From CAZBSE01 sp964561115 (lineage in GTDB: Bacteria; Actinomycetota; Humimicrobiia; Humimicrobiales; Humimicrobiaceae), in assembly GCA_964561115.1 (NCBI GenBank), contig CAZLOE010000011.1, forward strand, positions 1 to 39,099: a stretch of DNA of 39,099 bases, written 5' to 3'. The position numbers and the translations under genes are program-made. This document shows, in pieces, positions 1-8,102 of this stretch. The notes beneath the pieces were generated by a model. The model saw nothing but the letters and a program-made list of their open reading frames with translations, was not told the DNA's origin and did not search any database. Every line of letters starts with the position of its first letter. Position 1 is the stretch's first letter.

Positions 1-55
1 CCGTGAAGGCGGAAGGACAATCGGCGCTGGTAGTGTTACCAAGATAATTAAGTAG
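1..55 (+). CDS. tuf: Elongation factor Tu, C-terminal end (partial)
   Basis: Only the last 17 codons and the TAG stop (53-55) are inside the window, in the frame that begins at base 2. They read REGGRTIGAGSVTKIIK, the conserved C-terminus of EF-Tu domain III, the GTPase that brings aminoacyl-tRNA to the ribosome. Its place 11 bases before rpsJ is the usual str/S10 junction of many bacteria, so fusA, rpsG and rpsL probably lie upstream. The identification rests on a short but highly conserved tail and on gene order. Confidence 0.85.
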   Translation, partial: REGGRTIGAGSVTKIIK

Positions 56-66
56 GAGGATTTTGA

Positions 67-387
67 TTGACAGCTGGTAAATTAGGTCAAAAAATTAGAA
101 TTAAATTAAAAGCATATGATCATGAGGTAATAGACCGTTCGGCAAAAAAAATAGTGGAGACCGTTGAAAATTCAGGGGCAAAAGTTTCCGGCCCCATTCC
201 ACTGCCGAATAAAAAAAATGTTTATTGTGTAATAAGGTCTCCTCATGTGGATAAGGATTCAAGGGAACATTTTGAAATAAGGACTCATAAGAGGCTTATA
301 GATATTATTGATCCAACACCGAAAACGGTAGATTTGCTGATGAGGCTTAATCTGCCGGCTGGTGTGGGTATAGAAATAAAGTCTTAA
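67..387 (+). CDS. rpsJ: 30S ribosomal protein S10
   Basis: This 106-residue protein is S10, a 30S head protein (the transcription factor NusE in E. coli). It has the family patterns KIRIKLKAYDHEVID near the N-terminus and SPHVDKDSREHFEIRTHKR in the middle. The start is TTG at 67, after AGGAGG at 55-60. No ATG gives a better N-terminus. It is the first gene of the S10 cluster, directly behind tuf, and is probably co-transcribed with it. Length is normal for the family. Confidence 0.96.
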   Translation: MTAGKLGQKIRIKLKAYDHEVIDRSAKKIVETVENSGAKVSGPIPLPNKKNVYCVIRSPHVDKDSREHFEIRTHKRLIDIIDPTPKTVDLLMRLNLPAGVGIEIKS

Positions 388-419
388 ATGGAGGATGTTA
401 CCTGGAAAGTGATGTAAAT

Positions 420-1046
420 ATGGTTAATGCAATATATGGAAAAAAGATAGGGTGCACGCAGATTTTCAATGAGAACGGCAATGCTCTGTATGTTACAGCC
501 ATTGAAGCTGAACCATGTATAGTGGTCCAGGTAAAAGACAGCAAAAAGTATGGATACAATGCCCTTAAGGTCGGTTTTGGAAAGACTGATGAAAAGAAAA
601 AAGCCAAGCCGTACAGTGGTGAATTTAAAAAAAATAAAGTGGATTTGAAGAAATACCTTAAGGAGATCAGAGTAGATAAATTTGATAAAGAATATAAACC
701 CGGAGACAGTGTGGATGTTAAAATTTTTAGGGTAGGAGACAGGGTAAAAATAACCGGTAACAGCAAAGGTAAGGGTTTTGCAGGGGTCATAAAAAAGCAT
801 GGATTCCATAGGGGAAGAATGACTCACGGTTCTCATTCACACAGAATACCTGGTTCAATAGGAATGTGTGCTACCCCTTCAAGAGTATTGAAGGGTAAAA
901 AAATGCCTGGAAGAATGGGGAATAGGAAGGTTACCGTCCCAAATTCAGAAATAGTTGATATTATTGAAGACCAGAATTTGATCCTGGTAAAGGGAAGTGT
1001 ACCGGGTGCAGACGGCAGTCTGGTTTTTTTAAGAAAGATTCAGTAA
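420..1046 (+). CDS. rplC: 50S ribosomal protein L3
   Basis: L3 binds 23S rRNA near the peptidyl-transferase centre and is an early assembly protein. The 208-residue product has the L3 opening (GKKIGCTQIF, with Cys where Met is usual), the long internal loop with HGFHRGRMTHGSHSHRIPG, and GKKMPGRMGNRKVTVPN. The ATG at 420 gives the normal family N-terminus, but its nearest purine-rich stretch is weak. A strong GGAGGA (390-395) instead sits six bases before an in-frame CTG at 402, which would add six residues. The true start is therefore uncertain. Confidence 0.95.
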   Translation: MVNAIYGKKIGCTQIFNENGNALYVTAIEAEPCIVVQVKDSKKYGYNALKVGFGKTDEKKKAKPYSGEFKKNKVDLKKYLKEIRVDKFDKEYKPGDSVDVKIFRVGDRVKITGNSKGKGFAGVIKKHGFHRGRMTHGSHSHRIPGSIGMCATPSRVLKGKKMPGRMGNRKVTVPNSEIVDIIEDQNLILVKGSVPGADGSLVFLRKIQ

Positions 1047-1069
1047 TTATAGGTATAAGGGAGAATGTA

Positions 1070-1708
1070 ATGGCCAACCTGAGTGTTGTAGGTTCAGACG
1101 GAAAAAAGATAGAAAAAGTAAATATATCTGATGAGATAGTAAATCAGAAAGTAAATTCCGAGGTCCTGTATCAGGAAGTAAAAAGGTACCTTGCGGCGAT
1201 AAGATCCGGGACGCATAAGACTAAAAACAGAGGTGAAGTAAGTGGTGGAGGTAAGAAACCCTGGAGGCAGAAGGGAACCGGAAACGCAAGGGCAGGATCT
1301 AACCGTTCTCCAATATGGAAAGGCGGAGGAATAACATTCGGGCCTACACCGAGGGATTATAGTTTTAAGTTAAATAAAAAAGTGATGAAAAAGTCAAAAT
1401 TGATTGCTTTTTCGGATAAATTTGAAAATAAGAAGATCATAGTGATCGATAAGCTAAGTTTTAAGAAACCGGAAACCAAAAAGGCGGCAGCGATATTAAA
1501 AAAACTTAAATTGGATAGTGAAAAAGTGCTTATAGTTTTTGAGGATTTAAATAATGATGAGGTTAAATCGTTCAGGAATATAAGTAATGTTATGGTGGAA
1601 AGTGCAAAGGGGTTGAATGCCTATATGATGCTTGCAGCAGATTATCTGGTATTTACCAGAGATTCACTTAAAAGTTTTACTGAGAGGATGAAAAATGGAA
1701 GACAGTAG
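1070..1708 (+). CDS. rplD: 50S ribosomal protein L4
   Basis: L4 (212 residues) lines the peptide exit tunnel. Visible hallmarks are the tunnel-loop segment GGGKKPWRQKGTGNARAGS at about residues 60-78, followed by SPIWKGGGITFGPTPRDYS. The C-terminal part carries the usual globular-domain pattern ending in DYLVFTRDSLKSFTE. The ATG follows a GGGAGAA. The 3' end overlaps rplW by 14 bases, which suggests translational coupling. In E. coli L4 autoregulates the S10 operon. The leader that would show this lies outside the window. Confidence 0.96.
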   Translation: MANLSVVGSDGKKIEKVNISDEIVNQKVNSEVLYQEVKRYLAAIRSGTHKTKNRGEVSGGGKKPWRQKGTGNARAGSNRSPIWKGGGITFGPTPRDYSFKLNKKVMKKSKLIAFSDKFENKKIIVIDKLSFKKPETKKAAAILKKLKLDSEKVLIVFEDLNNDEVKSFRNISNVMVESAKGLNAYMMLAADYLVFTRDSLKSFTERMKNGRQ

Positions 1709-1982
1709 AGATATAGTTCTTTCTCCGGTGGTATCTGAGAAAAGTTATGCTGCGGTCCAGAATAAAAGATATTCTTTTTTTGTTGATATCAGAGCAAAAA
1801 AAAGTGAGATAAAAAGAGCAATTGAAGATATATTTAAGGTCAAGGTTTTAAAAATAAGTACCATGAATATTAAGTCAAAACCCAAGAGATTGGGAAGGTC
1901 ACTTGGGACTAGTTCCCGTAAGAAAAGAGCCGTAGTGACTTTGAGTAAAAAAGATAAAATTGATTTTTTTGAGTCAGTCTGA
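1695..1982 (+). CDS. rplW: 50S ribosomal protein L23
   Basis: This 95-residue protein is L23, which sits at the tunnel exit and docks trigger factor and SRP. It shows the L23 layout: VLSPVVSEKSY near residue 10, YSFFVDIRAKKSEIKRAIE, and FKVKVLKISTMNIKSKPKR before a basic tail. The ATG at 1695 lies inside the end of rplD, and GAGAGGATGAAA upstream supplies the ribosome site. No anomalies were seen. Confidence 0.95.
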   Translation: MEDSRDIVLSPVVSEKSYAAVQNKRYSFFVDIRAKKSEIKRAIEDIFKVKVLKISTMNIKSKPKRLGRSLGTSSRKKRAVVTLSKKDKIDFFESV

Positions 1983-2002
1983 TTTAGTCTGGAGGAAGAT
2001 AA

Positions 2003-2833
2003 TTGGCTATTAAAAAATACAAACCTACGACACCCGGAAGGAGATCGGCAACAGTAGCCGATTTTTCGGTCTTGACCAAGAAAAAGCCTGAAAAATCGCT
2101 GACCAGACCTTTAAAGAAGAATGCAGGGAGAAATAACGACGGCAAGATCACCAGAAGGCACAGCGGTGGAGGTCATAAAAGATTATACAGGGTCATAGAT
2201 TTTAAAAGATTAAAGGATGATGTCCCGGCAAAGGTTGTAGCAATTGAATATGATCCTAACAGAAGTGCAAGAATTGCTCTCCTGAAGTATAAGGATGGAG
2301 GAAAAAGCTATATAATAGCACCTCTCAAATTAAAAATAGGAGATACCGTGATGTCGGGGGAAAAGGTTGATATAAAAGTGGGTAATTCACTTCCTTTAAA
2401 AAATATACCGGTTGGAACGATTATTCACAATATAGAGCTCAAGCAGGGTAAAGGTGCGGAATTGGTCAGGTCCGCCGGTGGATATGCCCAGCTTCTGGCA
2501 AAAGAGGGTAGATATGCCAATATAAAGTTACCTTCAGGTGAAGTAAGACTTGTGGATTTGAATTGCACGGCCTGTATAGGGCAGATCGGTAATACGACTC
2601 ATGAAATAATTCGGCTGGGAAAAGCAGGAAGGAAAAGATGGCTGGGAATAAGGCCGACTGTCAGGGGAACAGCTATGAACCCTATCGATCATCCCCACGG
2701 CGGAGGCGAGGGAAAGAACAAAACCGCCGGAAGAAATCCTGTTACTCCCTGGGGTAAGCCCACCCTGGGTTATAGGACAAGGAAGAAAAAAAGTAAAACT
2801 GATAAATACATAGTCAGAAGAAGGAGTAAGTAA
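2003..2833 (+). CDS. rplB: 50S ribosomal protein L2
   Basis: L2 (276 residues) is needed for subunit joining and peptidyl-transferase activity. The sequence has the opening KKYKPTTPGRRSATVADF, the RNA-binding fold with GGGHKRLYRVIDFKR, and the highly conserved C-terminal segment RGTAMNPIDHPHGGGEG, which includes the His of the peptidyl-transferase region. The start is TTG at 2003 after CTGGAGGAAG. Length is that of typical bacterial L2. Confidence 0.97.
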   Translation: MAIKKYKPTTPGRRSATVADFSVLTKKKPEKSLTRPLKKNAGRNNDGKITRRHSGGGHKRLYRVIDFKRLKDDVPAKVVAIEYDPNRSARIALLKYKDGGKSYIIAPLKLKIGDTVMSGEKVDIKVGNSLPLKNIPVGTIIHNIELKQGKGAELVRSAGGYAQLLAKEGRYANIKLPSGEVRLVDLNCTACIGQIGNTTHEIIRLGKAGRKRWLGIRPTVRGTAMNPIDHPHGGGEGKNKTAGRNPVTPWGKPTLGYRTRKKKSKTDKYIVRRRSK

Positions 2834-2867
2834 TTATATAAATGCCTGCATTTGAAGGAGGAACAGC

Positions 2868-3167
2868 ATGTCAAGGTCTTTAAAAAAAGGACCTTTTATT
2901 GAAACAAAACTGTTAAAAAGGATAAATGAGCTAAACGAAAAGGGAGAGAAAAAAATTATAAAGACCTGGTCAAGAAGTTCGACTATTTTCCCTGAGATGG
3001 TAGGACATACCATAGCCATCCATGACGGCAGGAGGCATGTGCCTATTTTTATATCGGAAGCTATGGTTGGTCATAAACTTGGAGAGTTTACACCGACCAG
3101 GTCCATAAGACCTCATATTTATAAAGGGAAGAGTGAAAGGGTGGCTACAGTAAAGCCAAAAGAGTAG
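2868..3167 (+). CDS. rpsS: 30S ribosomal protein S19
   Basis: S19 (99 residues) is in the 30S head and contacts the A-site finger together with S13. Family patterns are MSRSLKKGPFI at the N-terminus, TWSRSSTIFPEMVGHTIAIH in the middle, and VGHKLGEFTPTR near the C-terminus. The ATG follows GAAGGAGGAACAGC, a strong ribosome site. The order rplB-rpsS-rplV is canonical. Confidence 0.96.
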   Translation: MSRSLKKGPFIETKLLKRINELNEKGEKKIIKTWSRSSTIFPEMVGHTIAIHDGRRHVPIFISEAMVGHKLGEFTPTRSIRPHIYKGKSERVATVKPKE

Positions 3168-3198
3168 TTCAGGGTTTTAAGAAGGGAGTTTTAAGGTT

Positions 3199-3546
3199 TT
3201 GGAAGCTAAAGCTATTGAGAAATATATAAGGATGTCGCCGAGAAAAATAAAATATGTGGTGGATATGATAAAGTCAAAGAATATAGAAGATGCGGTGGAT
3301 ATATTATCTTTAACACCCAAAAAGGCAGCACCCATAGTAAAGAAGGCTATACAGAGTGCAGTGGCTAATGCAACTGAAAATCATAAAATGAAAGAAGAAG
3401 ATTTATTTATTTCTAAAATATTGGTAAATGAAGGGCCGGTTTTAAAGAGAATTAAACCAAGGGCTAGAGGAAGAGCTACCAGAATCAGAAAGAGGACTTC
3501 TCACCTGTCAGTTTATATCTCTAATGGGAAAGAAGAGGAGGCTTAG
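3199..3546 (+). CDS. rplV: 50S ribosomal protein L22
   Basis: L22 (115 residues) forms part of the exit tunnel. Visible are KYIRMSPRKIKYVVDMI at the N-terminus and the beta-hairpin and tail region GPVLKRIKPRARGRATRIRK near residues 80-100, the tip that reaches into the tunnel. The start is TTG at 3199, about ten bases after GGGAG. rpsC follows after three bases, so the pair is probably translationally linked. Confidence 0.95.
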   Translation: MEAKAIEKYIRMSPRKIKYVVDMIKSKNIEDAVDILSLTPKKAAPIVKKAIQSAVANATENHKMKEEDLFISKILVNEGPVLKRIKPRARGRATRIRKRTSHLSVYISNGKEEEA

Positions 3547-3549
3547 AAA

Positions 3550-4245
3550 ATGGGACAGAAGGTCAACCCAAATGGGCTTAGGCTCGGGATCAATAAAGGG
3601 TGGCAATCCAGATGGTTTGCATTAAAGGATTATGCCAAACTATTAAAAGAGGACATAATTTTAAGGAAAATAATCGAAGACCAGTTGGGAAATGCCGGGG
3701 TCTCAAAGATCGAGATCGAAAGAACGGAAGAAGAAGTAAAGGTTGACGTACATACTTCCAAACCTGGCATTGTCATAGGAAGAAGAGGAGCAAACATCAA
3801 TGATATCAGGGATATTATAGAGAAGCAAACCGGAAGTATCATACAGCTTAACATAATAGAGATACAGAAACCCGAACTTATTGCCAAATTAGTAGCTGAA
3901 GGAATTGCCTCACAATTACTAGGAAGAGTCAGTTTTAGAAAAGCTATGAAAAAAGCAGTTTCATTATCTATGAAAGCGAGAGCAAAAGGAATAAAAGTAC
4001 AATGTTCAGGCAGGTTAGGCGGAGCTGAAATGGCAAGGACTGAATGGTACAGGGAAGGAAGAGTTCCTCTGCACACCCTTAGAGCTGATATTGATTATGG
4101 GTTTGCAGAAGCAAATACAACTTTTGGAAAAATCGGAGTAAAGGTCTGGATATATTTAGGAGATGTAATACTTGACGAAGGTGATTTAAAAAAAGAAGAA
4201 AAGCAGGCTAAAAAAAAGAAGAATGAAAAAGGAGTTTCAGTTTAG
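3550..4245 (+). CDS. rpsC: 30S ribosomal protein S3
   Basis: S3 (231 residues) lies at the mRNA entry channel. It begins MGQKVNPNGLRLGI, contains a type-II KH domain with the GRRGANIN loop (about residues 78-85), and ends with the S3-C domain containing GRLGGAEMARTEWYREGRVP. A lysine-rich tail follows the last conserved strand. The ATG is preceded by AGAAGAGGAGG at the end of rplV. Length is within the usual range. Confidence 0.97.
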   Translation: MGQKVNPNGLRLGINKGWQSRWFALKDYAKLLKEDIILRKIIEDQLGNAGVSKIEIERTEEEVKVDVHTSKPGIVIGRRGANINDIRDIIEKQTGSIIQLNIIEIQKPELIAKLVAEGIASQLLGRVSFRKAMKKAVSLSMKARAKGIKVQCSGRLGGAEMARTEWYREGRVPLHTLRADIDYGFAEANTTFGKIGVKVWIYLGDVILDEGDLKKEEKQAKKKKNEKGVSV

Positions 4246-4254
4246 GAGATATTT

Positions 4255-4674
4255 ATGGTAGCAATGTTATTGCCAAAACGGGTAAAGCATAGAAAAGTAC
4301 AAAGAGGAAAAATGAAAGGTACAGCCAAAGGAGGAACCAAGCTGTCCTTTGGGGAGTATGGATTACAGGCGTTAGAGAGTGGATGGTTGACAAGCAGGCA
4401 GGTAGAAGCCGCAAGAGTAGCTCTAACCAGACATATAAAAAGAGGGGGAAAGGTATGGATAAATGTTTTTCCTCACAAGCCTGTTACTAAGAAACCGGCA
4501 GAGACACGTATGGGTGGAGGAAAAGGTGCACCTGAGAATTGGGTGGTAGTGGTCAAACCTGGTAAAATCTTATTCGAGGTCTCAGGTGTCAGTATGGAGG
4601 TTGCAAAGGAAGCAATAAAGCTAGCTGCAAATAAACTTTCTATTAAAGCTAAATTTGTATATGAGGAATTATAA
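4255..4674 (+). CDS. rplP: 50S ribosomal protein L16
   Basis: L16 (139 residues) organises the A-site side of the peptidyl-transferase centre. It reads LLPKRVKHRKVQRGKMKG at the start, then GGTKLSFGEYGLQALE and RMGGGKGAPENWVVVVKPGK. ATG at 4255 is chosen over the ATG at 4264 because GGAG at 4243-4246 is at a better distance. This adds three residues to the classical ML(M/L)PKR start. Confidence 0.96.
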   Translation: MVAMLLPKRVKHRKVQRGKMKGTAKGGTKLSFGEYGLQALESGWLTSRQVEAARVALTRHIKRGGKVWINVFPHKPVTKKPAETRMGGGKGAPENWVVVVKPGKILFEVSGVSMEVAKEAIKLAANKLSIKAKFVYEEL

Positions 4675-4682
4675 AGTAAAAT

Positions 4683-4916
4683 ATGAAAGTTATTGAATTA
4701 AAAGAACAAACTAAAGAAGAGCTGGAAACAAAGCTGTTAGAAACAAAAAAGAGCCTCTTTAACCTAAAGTTTCAAAAATCGACAGGGCAATTGGAGAATC
4801 CATTAAAGATACGAAATTTAAGAAAAGATATTGCCAGAATAAAAACCGTGCTTAGGGAGAAAGAGCTTAAAATAAGTACCGATCAAAAAAGTAAGAAAGA
4901 AAGTAAAAAGAAATAG
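4683..4916 (+). CDS. rpmC: 50S ribosomal protein L29
   Basis: L29 (77 residues) is a small helical-hairpin protein at the tunnel exit. It shows the family pattern LKEQTKEELETKLLETKKSL followed by LRKDIARIKTVLREKE. A Ser/Lys-rich tail of about 16 residues extends past the usual end, which is common but not universal. It sits between rplP and rpsQ, the expected place. Confidence 0.94.
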   Translation: MKVIELKEQTKEELETKLLETKKSLFNLKFQKSTGQLENPLKIRNLRKDIARIKTVLREKELKISTDQKSKKESKKK

Positions 4917-4924
4917 GAGGTTTC

Positions 4925-5179
4925 TTGGAAAGAGGAAAGGTAAAAGTAAGAATAGGGACTGTGGTAAGCGACAAGATGAATAAAACTGTTGTTGTTGCTA
5001 TTGAGTCGCACTATAAGCACCCTTTATATAAAAAGATTTTAAAGAAAATAAGGAAATTTAAAGTACATGATCCTGAGCAAAGCAGCAAGATAGGTGATGT
5101 GGTAAAAATTTCGGAAATCAGGCCTTTCAGTAAGACCAAAAGATGGAGGTTAGTTGAGGTAATCAGAAAGGCGGAATAG
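4925..5179 (+). CDS. rpsQ: 30S ribosomal protein S17
   Basis: S17 (84 residues) is an OB-fold protein that binds 16S rRNA early in assembly. The patterns are VRIGTVVSDKMNKTVVVAIE, then HPLYKKILKKIRKFKVHD and a closing IGDVVKISEIRPFSKTKRW. The start is TTG at 4925, directly after AGGAGGTTTC. No anomalies were seen. Confidence 0.96.
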   Translation: MERGKVKVRIGTVVSDKMNKTVVVAIESHYKHPLYKKILKKIRKFKVHDPEQSSKIGDVVKISEIRPFSKTKRWRLVEVIRKAE

Positions 5180-5193
5180 ATAAGGTTTTAAAA

Positions 5194-5562
5194 ATGATTC
5201 AAGCAGAAAGTAAAGTAAAAGTTGCTGATAATACCGGTGCCAGAGAGATAAAGTGTATAAAGGTTTTAGGCGGAACAAGAAAGAGATATGCACGTATCGG
5301 AGATATTTTTGTTGCTGCTGTAAAGGAAGCGAATCCTGGAGGAGTAGTAAAGAAGAGCGATGTAGTAAAGGCGGTGCTGGTAAGATGTAAAAAAACATTC
5401 AGAAGAGCTGATGGTTCATATATAAGGTTTGATGATAATGCTGCAGTTATTATAGATACGCAGAATAACCCAAAAGGGACCAGAATATTCGGTCCGGTTG
5501 CCAGGGAACTTAGAGAAAAAAATTTTATGAAGATTATTTCGCTTTCACCAGAAGTAGTATAG
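5194..5562 (+). CDS. rplN: 50S ribosomal protein L14
   Basis: L14 (122 residues, the standard length) is at the subunit interface. It starts MIQAESKVKVADNTGAREI, continues with CIKVLGGTRKRYARIGDI, and ends with the conserved GTRIFGPVARELREKNFMKI. The ribosome site before the ATG is weak (AAGG at 5182-5185), so translation may be coupled to rpsQ 15 bases upstream. Confidence 0.97.
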   Translation: MIQAESKVKVADNTGAREIKCIKVLGGTRKRYARIGDIFVAAVKEANPGGVVKKSDVVKAVLVRCKKTFRRADGSYIRFDDNAAVIIDTQNNPKGTRIFGPVARELREKNFMKIISLSPEVV

Positions 5563-5581
5563 TGTTACCGGGAGTATAAAA

Positions 5582-5893
5582 ATGTTGAAAATAAAGAAAA
5601 ATGACAAGGTTAAAATAATAAAAGGAAAAGACAGAGGAAAAACTGGGAAAGTCCTGAGAATAGAGTCCACGAACAGCAGATTGTATGTGGAAGGTATAAA
5701 TATTGTAAAAAAGCACACCAGGCAAAAGGATCAGAACAAACCGGGCGGCATTATTAAAAAGGAAGGACCTATCAGAATTTCAAACGTTCAATTGATCTGT
5801 CCCAGCTGTGGTAAACAGGTAAGAATCGGTTTTAAGATCAAAGATTCTGGTGAAAAAGCAAGAATATGCAAAAAGTGTGGCCAGCAGATTTAA
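5582..5893 (+). CDS. rplX: 50S ribosomal protein L24, zinc-ribbon form
   Basis: L24 (103 residues) initiates 50S assembly. The KOW motif is visible at the start (KNDKVKIIKGKDRGKTGKV). The C-terminal half carries two CxxC pairs, C73/C76 and C96/C99, which should hold a zinc ion. This cysteine-bearing form occurs in several phyla and is lost in others. The order rplN-rplX-rplE is canonical. Confidence 0.96.
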   Translation: MLKIKKNDKVKIIKGKDRGKTGKVLRIESTNSRLYVEGINIVKKHTRQKDQNKPGGIIKKEGPIRISNVQLICPSCGKQVRIGFKIKDSGEKARICKKCGQQI

Positions 5894-5917
5894 GGGAAAG
5901 ATGTTTGAGGTAAATCA

Positions 5918-6460
5918 ATGGAACCGAGGTTAAAGGAAAAATATAAAAAAGAAATAGTTCCCAAAATGCTGAAAGAGCATGAATATAAAAATGTGATGGA
6001 AGTACCAAAGATAGAAAAAATTGTGGTAAATATGGGAGTAGGCTCGGCGACACAGAATATTAAAGAATTGGAATCAGCCAGTCAGGATCTGGCTATGATC
6101 ACAGGCCAGAAACCTGTTATAACCAAGGCTAAGAAATCAATTGCAGGATTTAAGGTAAGACAGGGTAATCCCATCGGCTGCATGGTCACTTTAAGAGGCA
6201 GCCGGATGTATGAATTCCTGGACAGGCTGCTAAGTATAGCGATTCCAAGGATCAGAGATTTTAGGGGTCTTTCAAAAAAAAGTTTTGACGGCTCTGGAAA
6301 TTATACCATTGGTATAAAAGAACAGCTAGTTTTCCCGGAAGTGGAATATGATAGTGTTTTAAGTGTAAAAGGTATGAATATTACAGTTAATACAAATGCA
6401 AAAAGTGATGATAAGGCACTGATTTTATTAGAGGAGTTTGGGTTTCCGTTTAAGAAATAA
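5918..6460 (+). CDS. rplE: 50S ribosomal protein L5
   Basis: L5 (180 residues) binds 5S rRNA and contacts P-site tRNA. Family patterns are KIEKIVVNMGVGSATQN, then ITGQKPVITKAKKSIAGFKV and RIRDFRGLSKKSFDGSGNY. It ends LLEEFGFPFKK. The start is ATG at 5918 after TTTGAGGTAAATCA. Length is standard. Confidence 0.97.
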   Translation: MEPRLKEKYKKEIVPKMLKEHEYKNVMEVPKIEKIVVNMGVGSATQNIKELESASQDLAMITGQKPVITKAKKSIAGFKVRQGNPIGCMVTLRGSRMYEFLDRLLSIAIPRIRDFRGLSKKSFDGSGNYTIGIKEQLVFPEVEYDSVLSVKGMNITVNTNAKSDDKALILLEEFGFPFKK

Positions 6461-6488
6461 GAAACCTGATGAAAAAAGGAGAAATTTA

Positions 6489-6674
6489 TTGGCAAGGAAA
6501 GGACTTTTAGAAAAACAAAAAAGAGAGCCTAAATATAAGACAAGAAGTTATAACAGGTGTTTTAGATGCGGCAGAAGCAGGAGCTATTATAGAAAGTTCG
6601 GGCTGTGCAGGATCTGTCTTAGAGAGTTGGCTCATGAAGGAAAAATTCCTGGACTGACAAAGTCCAGTTGGTAA
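6489..6674 (+). CDS. rpsN: 30S ribosomal protein S14, type Z (zinc-binding)
   Basis: This is the short S14 form of 61 residues with a CxxC-x12-CxxC zinc site (C24, C27, C40, C43). It opens ARKGLLEKQKREPK and ends REHxxG-like with LAHEGKIPGLTKSSW. The start is TTG at 6489, six bases after AAGGAG. An ATG at 6438 in the same frame would overlap rplE and add unrelated residues, so it is rejected. Zinc-type S14 is typical of spc operons in Gram-positive and many other bacteria. Confidence 0.95.
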   Translation: MARKGLLEKQKREPKYKTRSYNRCFRCGRSRSYYRKFGLCRICLRELAHEGKIPGLTKSSW

Positions 6675-6685
6675 AAGGAGGATTT

Positions 6686-7090
6686 ATGTCGGTAGTTACT
6701 GATCCTATTTCAGATATGCTAACCAGAATAAGAAACGGCTGTATTGCTAATATGGATTATGTAAACATACCTTATTCAAAATTAAAAGCAGAGTTAGCAA
6801 GAATACTGAATGAAGAAGATTATATACAGAGCTATGAGATACATAAGGATGAGAACATAAGCGGGACAATAAGAGTATATCTGAAATATAATAAAGATAA
6901 AAATAGTACCATAACCGGAATTAAGAGAGTAAGCAGACCGGGATTGAGAGTCTATGTAAAAAAGGATGAGATTCCCAGAGTTCTTGGAGGTTTGGGGACA
7001 GTTATAATATCTACATCAAAAGGTGTGCTCACAGGTGCAGGCGCTAAGAAGCTGCGTATCGGTGGCGAAGTTTTATGTTCTATATGGTAG
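6686..7090 (+). CDS. rpsH: 30S ribosomal protein S8
   Basis: S8 (134 residues) organises the 16S central domain and in E. coli represses the spc operon. It shows VTDPISDMLTRIRNG at the start and GVLTGAGAKKLRIGGEVLCSIW at the end, with one Thr/Gly variation in the usual STSKG(I/V)(L/M)T loop. ATG at 6686 follows AAAGGAGG closely. A TTG at 6668 in frame lies before that ribosome site and is not credible. Confidence 0.96.
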   Translation: MSVVTDPISDMLTRIRNGCIANMDYVNIPYSKLKAELARILNEEDYIQSYEIHKDENISGTIRVYLKYNKDKNSTITGIKRVSRPGLRVYVKKDEIPRVLGGLGTVIISTSKGVLTGAGAKKLRIGGEVLCSIW

Positions 7091-7115
7091 TAAGAAATGA
7101 AAGGATGATTTTTAA

Positions 7116-7697
7116 GTGTCAAGAATAGGGAAAATGCCTATTAACATACCAGACGGGGTGGAGATTAAAATAAATAAGGATAATGTCAGTGTAAAAGGAA
7201 AACTTGGAGAGCTGTCGCAAAAATTTGATAAATATTCCGTTAAATTAAAAATTGAAGACAGCATACTGACTGTTATACCAGTTTCAAACAGCAAGGAAAA
7301 TAGAGCTAAATACGGTCTTTACAGGAGCTTAATCAATAATATGGTCATGGGCGTAAGTAGAGGTTTCAGCAAGACCCTGAAAATAGTTGGTGTAGGTTAT
7401 AGAGTCAGTAAGAAAGGAGATAGTCTGGATATACTGGCAGGATTTTCTGCTCCTGTGACGGTCGATCCACCTGAAGGTATATCTTTCGATGTTCCTGATA
7501 ATACCACTATTATAGTCAGAGGAATAGAAAAGCAGGTTGTTGGAGAAACGGCTGCCAAGATAAGAGCAATAAGAAAACCTGAGCCTTATAAAGGCAAAGG
7601 TATAAAATATGAAGATGAGATTATTAGAAGAAAGGTAGGTAAAGCAGCTATTACTGCTACCGGTTCTGTTGGTGCTGCGAAAACAGGTGGTAGTTAA
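7116..7697 (+). CDS. rplF: 50S ribosomal protein L6
   Basis: L6 (193 residues) lies near the factor-binding site of the 50S subunit. It begins MSRIGKMPINIPDGVEI and has the C-terminal signature KPEPYKGKGIKYEDEIIRRK. A tail of about 15 residues rich in Gly and Ala follows, making it slightly longer than the usual 178-182 residues. The start is GTG at 7116 after AAAGGATG. Confidence 0.96.
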   Translation: MSRIGKMPINIPDGVEIKINKDNVSVKGKLGELSQKFDKYSVKLKIEDSILTVIPVSNSKENRAKYGLYRSLINNMVMGVSRGFSKTLKIVGVGYRVSKKGDSLDILAGFSAPVTVDPPEGISFDVPDNTTIIVRGIEKQVVGETAAKIRAIRKPEPYKGKGIKYEDEIIRRKVGKAAITATGSVGAAKTGGS

Positions 7698-7715
7698 TTT
7701 CGCACAGGAGATCAT

Positions 7716-8078
7716 ATGAAAAGTAAAATCGAAAAGAAGAACAGAGGCTTAAAAAGAAAAATAAGAAGCAGATACAAAGTTAGGAAAAGCAGTAATTGTC
7801 CAAGGCTAAGTGTTTACCGGAGCAACAAACATATTTATGGTCAGATACTAGATGATAAAACCGGTACCATATTAGCTGGCATTTCAAGCAGTAATATTAA
7901 AACAGAAGACAAAGATAAAGGTAAGATAGATATCAGCTTTAAAGCCGGAGAGGCTTTGGCTGTTAAAGCAAAGAAAAAAAATATAAGTGAAGTAGTTTTT
8001 GATAGAAGTGGCTACAAGTACCATGGAAGAGTAAAAGCTCTGGCAGAAGGGGCGAGAAAGGGTGGATTAAAATTTTAA
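7716..8078 (+). CDS. rplR: 50S ribosomal protein L18
   Basis: L18 (120 residues) carries 5S rRNA onto the large subunit. The patterns are NCPRLSVYRSNKHIYGQILDD in the N-terminal half and VVFDRSGYKYHGRVKALAEG near the end. The ATG follows CACAGGAGATCAT. The basic N-terminus is the usual 5S-binding tail. Confidence 0.96.
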   Translation: MKSKIEKKNRGLKRKIRSRYKVRKSSNCPRLSVYRSNKHIYGQILDDKTGTILAGISSSNIKTEDKDKGKIDISFKAGEALAVKAKKKNISEVVFDRSGYKYHGRVKALAEGARKGGLKF

Positions 8079-8102
8079 CTCTGTTTCTAAGGAGGATGTT
8101 TG

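Noticed and set aside
384..836. Long minus-strand frames opposite ribosomal genes
   Set aside because: They are shadows of the plus-strand genes, without ribosome sites or recognisable domains.
6438..6488. ATG start for a longer S14 overlapping rplE
   Set aside because: The added residues match nothing in S14, and TTG 6489 has the proper ribosome site and family N-terminus.
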